Source: Clostridiales bacterium UBA929
GTDB taxonomy: Bacteria > Bacillota > Clostridia > Oscillospirales > UBA929
Assembly: GCA_002293625.1 (NCBI GenBank)
Contig: DBDP01000149.1
Location: 33,792 to 62,481 of the forward strand
Direction of reading: 5' to 3'
DNA: 28,690 bases
This document shows positions 1 through 6,778 of this stretch, piece after piece (position 1 is the stretch's first letter; every line of letters starts with the position of its first letter). A model generated the notes under the pieces. The model was not told the origin of the DNA, made no database searches, and was given only the letters and a program-made list of their open reading frames with translations. Made by a program: the position numbers and the translations under genes.

Positions 1-3000
1 GGCGTAATAGTTCCAGCCGATAGACCAAAGCGATTCGCCCTTTTGCACGGTATACGCGAGGTCTTGACCCGCGACGGGAGCCGGGGGAATCACGCTTACA
101 AGCCCGTCGGTGGTGATGAGGCCGTCTGTGCTGCCGGGCGCGGGATCGGTCGGCGGCGTAACGGGATCTTCGTCATCTTCGGGGTCATCGGTGGGGTCGG
201 CCGGCGGCGGGGTCGGCGGTGTGGGTGGGGTTGGCGGCGTCGGAGGAGCGGGAGGTGTTGTGTCATCCTCCAGAATAAAGTATGCTTTCATGACGTTCAT
301 GTCGTCCCACGCATAGCTGTAATAGCTGATATCGATCATGCACTGAGTTTTGGATTGGCTCCAAGCCTCATAGCCGAGCATTTCGTTCAGCGGGATAATC
401 AATTTGCCGTCACTGTATAGGGTGTCCATCACCAGCGCGGGGGTGTTGTTCGGCGTCGATTCGACAGCCGCCCAGTTTGACGCGTCCCCTTCGGCGATTA
501 AGTGAACCTGAATGTTGGTGCTGGCCGGTCTCGCGGCCACTTCCAACACAAGCGTCGTCGCCGACATGAAGGTGTCAAGGCTGATGCCGGTGGATACGTT
601 GCCCTGATCATCCACATAACCTTCGCTTGCCCAGCCCTTTTGGCGGGCGGGTGCGCCTTGGATGGAGGTCGGCGGCAGCGGAAGGACATAGATGTTTTCG
701 CCGTCTTCGGCAGCGGGAGGCGTTCCCGCGCCGGTGCGTTCAAGGGTGAGGATATCAACATCCGCGCCGTCCGGGTAGAGGGCGTTGCCCGCGTCGTTCG
801 GATACGATACGTCGCTGCCGGAGGGAACGCTTACGCCCACGCCGTTATTGACAAAGTACAGCTCAACGACGCTGTTTCCGGCGGGCAGGTAGATTTCTTT
901 GTCGGCCGCGACCATCGGAGCCTCATCCCAGCCGCCTTCCGGCAGCGCGGTGTCCGCCGGGACGATGAAGGTGCAGAGGGTGTTGTAGTCCGCGTTTCTC
1001 AGCAGGATGGTCTGGGCTTCCGAAGTGCCGTTGACCGCGCCGAGAGAGAGTTTATACATACCGGCTTCGGCTACGTTAATTTCATAACGAATCCATTCGC
1101 CGATATGCGTTTTGGTGATATGCGATTCGCTTGCGCCGCGTCCGCCCAGTCCGTTTGCCGGACCGCTGCCGGGTTCGCTGCGCTTGCCGCCGAGGTTGTC
1201 TTTCGCGAACTCCTGCTTAATGAGGTACGCGTCATACGCCTCCCCGGTCTTCCACGCAAGAAGGTCAATTTCGTTGACGCCGGTCGCGGCGATTTCGTGA
1301 ACATCGGTCCACGGAATGGGGAGATCGCTTACCGTAGCTTTGAAAGCGTCATACGCGGCGGTGAGACTTGCGAGGGCTTCGTCCGTCGCGACCTGTGTGG
1401 AGAGGCGGTATGCGAGAACCGCCGCCGCTTCGTCTAAGACTACTTGCAGCTTGGCTTTTTCGCCGATCGGGTACTGACCCGCCCAGGGCCAAATGCCCTC
1501 GGTGGCGTTCGCCAGCACATCCTCTACTTCCGCGACCAACGCTCCCAGCGCCGTTTTGTCGGTGTCCAGAACAAGCGCGTAATACGCGTCATACAGCGCC
1601 GTGTATGCGGCGTGGATACCCTCAGCCGTTGCGGTTTCGTCCAGTGCCTTCGCGGCGGCGATCGCGGCTTGGAATTCGTCCCAGCCGCCGGTGATGTTTT
1701 CGTTCTCCGGCACCGCTTCGCTGCCCGCAACCAGCGTTGTTAGGTCGCTAAACGTGGCCGTTTGGCGGAGGGTGATGCTGTCGGTCGCTGTGTTGGTGTC
1801 GGTGCGATAGACGGTTATGGTGAGCGAGTCGCCGTCTATGGTGAGGATTGAATACTCGGGTGTATCGATCTTGCCGTGGGTATAGGCAACCCATTCCTGC
1901 TCTTCCGGCGCGTACATTTTATCCGAGCCGGACGCAGCGAGCGCCATGTACAGAATGCCGTTTGGCTGTACATAGGTTCCGGCGTCTTTTTGGGCGATGT
2001 CGTTTTCCAGCGTAGCCGGTCTTTGATTCTCTTGAATCTTGTTGCCCTTCATGAACTTCGAACGGGCGTAGACGTGGTCGTGTCCGTTGATCGCGAGGTC
2101 AACGCCGTACTCGTCGAGGAAGGGAGACCAATCGGGCTGCATCTTCTGCGCGTCGTTGTACGCGGTTCCCGCATGGTCTCCGGTTCCGTAAATGTCATGG
2201 TGGAACAGCGCAACCGTCCACACCGCGTCGGGATGGGAGGCAACCGCTTTTTCCATCAGGGGTCTGTGTATCTCTATGTCTTTTACGTTGGAGTTCAGGG
2301 AGATATAGAGCGTGTTACCGTAGCTGAAGTAGAAGTCGCCGCCGGCGCGCGCGAACGGCAGATCGCCCTCGCTCACTTCCGGCTCATAGTGATTCGGCCA
2401 ATTGTAGTGCAGCGGCAGCAGCGCGTTCTGCTCCGCGGGTTCTCCGAGGAAGTCAAAGGTGTCGTGGTTGCCGATGGTGGTCATGATGGGAAGTCCCCGC
2501 AACTCCTTCGGTGCCAAAAAGAGGTCAAACTGCTCGGGGCTGTTGCTCTTGTCGGTCTGATCGCCTGCGCTCATCAAGAAACTCGCGTCCCCGGCTTTCG
2601 CGACAGCTTTCTCAACCGTCGCTTGCCAAGCAGCGCCTTCCGCCGCGTCGGCGATCTGCGGATCGGCGACCGCGATCACGCTGTACGCGCCGTCCGGGTT
2701 ACGTGTCTTAAAGGTATTGATGGCGCTCCAGCTTTCGCCGTCGCCGAGGCGGTAGGCATACTCCGTATTCGGCAGAAGCCCCGTCGCGACCGCTTTATTG
2801 GTGTCGTATACAGAAGTAGCGGCAGAAACCGCGCCGGTGAACGACGCCGCGTCCGCGGGCATCATGTTGTCGTTCGCGGCAACGTCTTCATTCTTCGCGA
2901 GCTGGATGATGGCGGCTTTGGCCGCGCCTTTTTCGGTGAACCACGCGAAGTTCATCTCAGACGCCGTCTTACCGGGGGTGAGGGTGATGTGCGTGGCAAA

Positions 3001-4152
3001 GGTGATCACGGCGGCCGTCAGCTTCACGGTGCTGAAGATCTCAAACTCGTTTGCGAGGTCGATCCCGTTCACGCCGGCACGCGCCGCGCCGCCTCTGTTA
3101 TCGCCGGGATCGGTGTACCTGTCCGTCGCGCCGTCGGGTCCCCCGTCAACGGTGAGCAAGAGGTACAGTTCGGTCGCAACCGTTCCGGCCGTCTCGTCGC
3201 AGAGCAGCGAGATGGGAAGGGTGATACTCGCCATCTCCGTACCGCTGCCGAGAGCGTCAGAAATCGCGATCTTACCGTCCAGCAGGTTCGCGGTTGTCGC
3301 GAAGGTGATGTCGGCAATCTCTTCCGCGCCGCCCGACAGATCCGACCACACCAAAATACGGCGAGTTGAATTGTGCGGAACGCGGTATGTAATGTCTAAG
3401 GTTCCGTGTTTGCTGTTGCGGAGGACGCCCGCGTCAATACCGATATTGCTCAGCTTTAACACATGGTTTTCGGTACCGATACGGCTCACGTTCGCGTTCT
3501 CGGCATCGATACGCCAGTCATAAACAGCTTCGTCGACCGTTACGTCTAACTGTACGGAATCGAAGATTTCGAATTCGTCCGCGAGGTCGATCCCGTTGAC
3601 ACCGGCGCGCGCGGCACCGCCTCTGTTTTCACCCGTTTGGGTGTACCTGTCCGTTGCGCCGTCGGGTCCGCCGTCAACGGTAAACAGCAGATAGAGCGCG
3701 GTTGCGGCTTTGCCCGTGGCTTCGTCGCGGAGCAGGGCTTTGGGTACATTAATGATAGCGGAATCCGTTCCGCTGCCCAGCGCGTCCGAAATCGCGATCT
3801 TGCCGTCCAGCAGATTCGCGGTTGTGGCGAAGGTGATGTCGGTGACCTCTTCCGCACTGCCGGAAGCGTCTGTCCACGCCAAAATACGCCGGGTGGAGTT
3901 GTGCGCGACGCGATAAGCAATCTTCAGTTCGGCGCTTTCGCCGCGGCGAAGCATATCGGGGCTGATGCCTATCTTGTCGAGTTTAAGCACGTGGTTGTCG
4001 GTACCGATGCGGCTCACGTCCGCGTTTTCGGCGTCAATCTTCCACGTATAGTCCGTCGCGGCGGAATCTTGTGGTTCCGCGGCCAAAACACCGATTGGCA
4101 GGAGTGAGGCTAACAAAAGAATCGCTAGGGTTAGCGCGATCGGTTTTCTCAT
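1..4152 (-). CDS. Secreted multidomain metallophosphoesterase with LysM (3' end beyond left edge)
   Basis: Likely cell-wall-associated phosphoesterase; its substrate is unknown. The frame is open from ATG 4152 to the left edge (1384 codons, no stop). Seen: signal peptide at residues 1-25; two tandem copies of a ~170-residue beta-rich domain (about 35-203 and 211-377); a fibronectin/purple-acid-phosphatase-like N domain (about 380-480); then a calcineurin-like fold with DPQ 497-499, GDQTD 530-534, GNHD 561-564, HHD 651-653 and GHDH 690-693, the metal-ligand pattern of the family. After this come a helical FIVAR-like stretch, a beta-sandwich resembling a carbohydrate-binding module (about 950-1140), a Pro/Thr/Asp linker (about 1297-1347) and the start of a LysM (YTVQKGESLWSIGWNYYA). 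GGAGG lies 8 nt before the start, and the gene has its own promoter. The first motif has Gln where His is common. Its link to the injection system is positional only. Confidence 0.88.
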   Translation of the reverse strand, partial: MRKPIALTLAILLLASLLPIGVLAAEPQDSAATDYTWKIDAENADVSRIGTDNHVLKLDKIGISPDMLRRGESAELKIAYRVAHNSTRRILAWTDASGSAEEVTDITFATTANLLDGKIAISDALGSGTDSAIINVPKALLRDEATGKAATALYLLFTVDGGPDGATDRYTQTGENRGGAARAGVNGIDLADEFEIFDSVQLDVTVDEAVYDWRIDAENANVSRIGTENHVLKLSNIGIDAGVLRNSKHGTLDITYRVPHNSTRRILVWSDLSGGAEEIADITFATTANLLDGKIAISDALGSGTEMASITLPISLLCDETAGTVATELYLLLTVDGGPDGATDRYTDPGDNRGGAARAGVNGIDLANEFEIFSTVKLTAAVITFATHITLTPGKTASEMNFAWFTEKGAAKAAIIQLAKNEDVAANDNMMPADAASFTGAVSAATSVYDTNKAVATGLLPNTEYAYRLGDGESWSAINTFKTRNPDGAYSVIAVADPQIADAAEGAAWQATVEKAVAKAGDASFLMSAGDQTDKSNSPEQFDLFLAPKELRGLPIMTTIGNHDTFDFLGEPAEQNALLPLHYNWPNHYEPEVSEGDLPFARAGGDFYFSYGNTLYISLNSNVKDIEIHRPLMEKAVASHPDAVWTVALFHHDIYGTGDHAGTAYNDAQKMQPDWSPFLDEYGVDLAINGHDHVYARSKFMKGNKIQENQRPATLENDIAQKDAGTYVQPNGILYMALAASGSDKMYAPEEQEWVAYTHGKIDTPEYSILTIDGDSLTITVYRTDTNTATDSITLRQTATFSDLTTLVAGSEAVPENENITGGWDEFQAAIAAAKALDETATAEGIHAAYTALYDAYYALVLDTDKTALGALVAEVEDVLANATEGIWPWAGQYPIGEKAKLQVVLDEAAAVLAYRLSTQVATDEALASLTAAYDAFKATVSDLPIPWTDVHEIAATGVNEIDLLAWKTGEAYDAYLIKQEFAKDNLGGKRSEPGSGPANGLGGRGASESHITKTHIGEWIRYEINVAEAGMYKLSLGAVNGTSEAQTILLRNADYNTLCTFIVPADTALPEGGWDEAPMVAADKEIYLPAGNSVVELYFVNNGVGVSVPSGSDVSYPNDAGNALYPDGADVDILTLERTGAGTPPAAEDGENIYVLPLPPTSIQGAPARQKGWASEGYVDDQGNVSTGISLDTFMSATTLVLEVAARPASTNIQVHLIAEGDASNWAAVESTPNNTPALVMDTLYSDGKLIIPLNEMLGYEAWSQSKTQCMIDISYYSYAWDDMNVMKAYFILEDDTTPPAPPTPPTPPTPPTPPPADPTDDPEDDEDPVTPPTDPAPGSTDGLITTDGLVSVIPPAPVAGQDLAYTVQKGESLWSIGWNYYA
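3022..4050 (-). repeat. Tandem duplicated domain-coding repeat in the phosphoesterase
   Basis: Two adjacent copies of about 500 bp (4050-3544 and 3522-3022) encode near-identical domains. Both contain a start like IDAEN(A)xVSRIGT, a central TTANLLDGKIAISDALGSGT and an end like TVDGGPDGATDRYT...NRGGAARAGVNGIDLA. High identity suggests a recent internal duplication or ongoing homogenisation. The fold is probably a surface beta-sandwich; I do not recognise the family. Confidence 0.8.
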
Positions 4153-4229
4153 TTTTCTTCCTCCACTTAAAATGTCCGTGAGGCAAGCAGTAACACTTAA
4201 CGGTACTGTACCCCATCGTTTTCCATTCA

Positions 4230-4258
4230 AATATACCAGCACATGGCTGGTTTGTCAA
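4230..4258 (-). promoter_or_regulatory. Sigma-A-type promoter of the phosphoesterase with dyad in spacer
   Basis: On the minus strand, TTGACA (4258-4253), a 17-nt spacer and TATATT (4235-4230) make a near-consensus promoter about 78 nt upstream of the ATG at 4152. The spacer is almost filled by an inverted repeat, ACCAGC-N5-GCTGGT (4235-4251), placed where a repressor or a spacer-bending activator would act. A second TTGACA lies at 4280-4275 without a matching -10. Confidence 0.7.
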
Positions 4259-4408
4259 GAGTATGTAAAATTTATGTCAAGACGAACCAATTACTTGTTC
4301 GCACTGCACAAAAAGTCATGCCGTCTTCAACCCCTAATTTTGCACAGCATAGCAGATAGCATCTATTTCTAAGTGTTTTTTATAATTCTTCTTATTGTAA
4401 TATTATTC

Positions 4409-4437
4409 TTGCTTTATTTGTAATATCGTGTTATAAT
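4409..4437 (+). promoter_or_regulatory. Plus-strand promoter of the degraded cargo-like gene
   Basis: TTGCTT (4409-4414), exactly 17 nt, then TATAAT (4432-4437) in a strongly AT-rich stretch. It points at the plus-strand remnant that begins near 4460. Confidence 0.55.
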
Positions 4438-4459
4438 AAAGAAGACAAAGCAAAAGTGT

Positions 4460-4890
4460 GTGGATATGTTTCAATATTCGACAAAAGACATAAAAAAAAC
4501 GCAAAAAAAGTTCCGCGCCGCCGAACAGTTCTGCAACCATCACCTCGGCGAAAAACCACGACGACGCTCCTCAACTTGCGCCGATTCACTACAACGCAGG
4601 GAAGCCGACGCAAGTACAAAGCGGTACGGGGATATTGGCTAAACCCTCGTCTGTAAGGAAAAAGTACCGATCCGTACAATCAAGAGGAAGGATTAGATGA
4701 TAACATCACAATGCAATACGGAACGGCAGGTGCGGGGAAGAGTATTTATTATACAGAACTTAATTCCTGTATCGGTATAACTGTTATTAAAAAAAGCGGA
4801 GAAAAAATGGGAGTTCATCTTAGCGAATTAGATGATGCAGAGATTAAGTATGACCCTGCCGTTGACGGGATGGCTTCAGTCAGTAATTAG
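4460..4890 (+). pseudogene. Probable frameshifted eCIS cargo remnant with deamidase-like Cys-His segment
   Basis: No single frame is open, but three frames carry plausible protein in succession. Frame 2 from 4460 gives MDMFQYSTKDIKKTQKKF and a helical stretch. Frame 3, about 4510-4690, gives the low-complexity Ala/Pro/Gln/Val segment PQLAPIHYNAGKPTQVQSG, typical of N-terminal leaders of secreted or loaded cargo. Frame 1 from about 4657 to TAG 4888-4890 gives YYTELNSCIGITVIKKSGEK followed by MGVHLSELDDAEI. The SC...16 residues...H arrangement recalls the CNF1/CheD deamidase core; a CNF1-like deamidase, Pnf, is a known PVC cargo. The 3' end overlaps the convergent ATPase gene by 11 nt, so the C-terminus may have been lost. 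It could instead be an intact short gene from ATG 4711 (59 residues), or noise. The composite reading and the function are inference. Confidence 0.35.
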
Positions 4891-6769
4891 CCTCCCCCCA
4901 CTCTCCAAGTTCCTCGGAAGTAAGCACCTTATCCAGCTTCGCGTATTCAATCCCCACTGCTCGCAATATTTCTTTCATTCCTATAACGCCCGCTCCGGCC
5001 GCCGCGAGGAACGCGGCGGTTAAAACGGTGTTCCGAATCGCGGAGCCGGTCAGCTCAAACGTTTCGGCGAGAAAACGGATATCTAGTTCCTCCGATAGCG
5101 GCGCGTTCGGGCTTTTCAAAAAGCTCCGCCAGAGCTTTTCCCGCGTCTCGATATCCGGCGCGGAAAACTCCACGCGAACTTGAATACGACGCAGAAACGC
5201 CGGATCGAGGTTGGAGGTTAGGTTCGTCGCGAGCAGCGCAACACCTTCGTAGGTTTCAAAACGCTGCAATAAAAACGCCGTTTGCATGTTCGCGTATTTA
5301 TCGTGGCTGTCTTTCTGCTCCCCGCGCTTGCCGAATAGTGCGTCCGCTTCGTCAAAGAACAAAACGCCGCCGCTTTTGGCAGCTTCGCCAAACACAGCTT
5401 CAAGGTTCTTCTCCGTCTCGCCGATGTACTTGCTCACGAGCGCCGAGAGATTTACCGTGTACATCTCCATATCCAGTTCTCGCGAGAGGATCTGCGCCGC
5501 CATTGTTTTACCCGTGCCGGGCGGACCGGAAAACAACGCGCGGACACCGTTCCCGCAGGCGGCACCGCTGTCCAGACCCCACGCGCCGCGCACGGTTTCG
5601 CCGTACAGGACGCGGTCGCGGATATGAAAGAGCAGCTCTTTCTGCGCCGGTGGAAGAATTAAATCATCCCATGTATACGTCGTTCGTGCTTTCTGCGCCA
5701 TCCGCTCCATTTGATGCGTCAGCTGACGTTTGCAAGCCGTATGCAAAACCGTTAGTTCCCCCACGCCTTCCCGCGCCGCGATCTCTTTCGCCGTGCGGCA
5801 GGCGTCTTGAATCTGCCCGACCGAGAAGCTATACCGCGAGACAATCACATCCGGCGTCTCCGGCAGATACGTTCTCCATACAGACAATCTCTCTTCATAT
5901 CCAAGCACGGGTGTACGGAGCGGCACAGCGGAATATCCCTCTTCTGTCGGAAGAGAGTCCTCCACTTCAACGGCGACGAACACGTTTGCGGGTCGCACGG
6001 CGCGTATCAGCGCGGAGAGCTTGTCCGGCGGCATGTTCTCAATGTAAAGAAAAGCACCCGTGAGGGAAAGATACGTCTCCAGCTCCGAATAGTTTTCGTA
6101 CCCCTCCGGCTTTAGGCGCACGCAAAAACCGTTGGTATCTTCCAAGAAACGCATCAACCAGTATTTACGCCCGGAACCCTTCGCACCGCTGAGACTGAAG
6201 ATGTTACCGTCCGGTCTCACCGTAAGCTGTGCGGCGATTTGTTTCGGGATATCGCTGGGTATCAGCGATGCGGGAAGCGCTCCTGCGGGAACAAGATACT
6301 CGCAAAACCCCGGCGTCCCGCCTAGCAGAGCATCCAAGACGACCGGGCGCAAACTCAACGGCGTTTCGATGTCCCCAAACAGCGGTCGGTTCGTTCTATT
6401 GTTCTGCCGCCAATGAATCTTCCACGATAGCGCTTCCTCCGGCGTGGCGGAAAATACGCGGAGCGCGAGGGAAAGCGTCAACCCGCCCATCAAGTCCAGC
6501 ACGGCGCGGTACGCCGGAAGCAGCTCCGATGCCAGCGCCAGTTTGAGCGCAAAATAAGCAAAATCGTCCAGATGTAGTTTTTCTCGAATCTCGTGAAGCG
6601 CTCCGTTGTCCAGTGAGGCTGTCTCGGCGGCATACGACTCCCATGCTTCGCCGCTCTCCCCCGTGATATCGAGCAGCGCGGCGACGCCGGAGGCATCTCC
6701 TCCGGCTTGCGCGTAAGCATACAGCAGCCAGCGCAGTGGCGAAAGCTGCGCGAGTAAATACTTCGTCAT
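4880..6769 (-). CDS. eCIS AAA+ ATPase (Afp15/Pvc15-like)
   Basis: A 629-residue ATPase of the type found at the end of eCIS operons, where it is thought to help assembly or cargo loading in the producer cytoplasm. The C-terminal AAA+ module has Walker A GPPGTGKT (415-422), Walker B LFFDEAD (470-476), a sensor-1-like LLATN (about 512-516) and an arginine-finger RR at 527-528. The N-terminal half contains a second, degenerate P-loop-like region: GAKGSGRK at about 195-202, with Arg-Lys where Lys-Thr is expected, and FLYIENM at about 240 in the Walker B position. That suggests a dead first AAA domain. It is the last gene of the operon, 9 nt after the receptor gene. Confidence 0.93.
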   Translation of the reverse strand: MTKYLLAQLSPLRWLLYAYAQAGGDASGVAALLDITGESGEAWESYAAETASLDNGALHEIREKLHLDDFAYFALKLALASELLPAYRAVLDLMGGLTLSLALRVFSATPEEALSWKIHWRQNNRTNRPLFGDIETPLSLRPVVLDALLGGTPGFCEYLVPAGALPASLIPSDIPKQIAAQLTVRPDGNIFSLSGAKGSGRKYWLMRFLEDTNGFCVRLKPEGYENYSELETYLSLTGAFLYIENMPPDKLSALIRAVRPANVFVAVEVEDSLPTEEGYSAVPLRTPVLGYEERLSVWRTYLPETPDVIVSRYSFSVGQIQDACRTAKEIAAREGVGELTVLHTACKRQLTHQMERMAQKARTTYTWDDLILPPAQKELLFHIRDRVLYGETVRGAWGLDSGAACGNGVRALFSGPPGTGKTMAAQILSRELDMEMYTVNLSALVSKYIGETEKNLEAVFGEAAKSGGVLFFDEADALFGKRGEQKDSHDKYANMQTAFLLQRFETYEGVALLATNLTSNLDPAFLRRIQVRVEFSAPDIETREKLWRSFLKSPNAPLSEELDIRFLAETFELTGSAIRNTVLTAAFLAAAGAGVIGMKEILRAVGIEYAKLDKVLTSEELGEWGEANY

Positions 6770-6778
6770 GTCAGCTCC

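Noticed and set aside
110..316. Gly/Ser-rich plus-strand frame at the left edge
   Set aside because: It is the antisense of the Pro/Thr/Asp-rich linker of the phosphoesterase.
502..3369. Long plus-strand open frames (502-1437, 1876-3369) opposite the phosphoesterase
   Set aside because: They share codon boundaries with the minus-strand gene, have no ribosome site or recognisable domain, and are a by-product of GC-rich coding sequence.
4491..4520. Minus-strand terminator from GTTC...GAAC plus T-run
   Set aside because: Stem is only four base pairs and lies about 370 nt past the ATPase stop; not convincing as an operon terminator.
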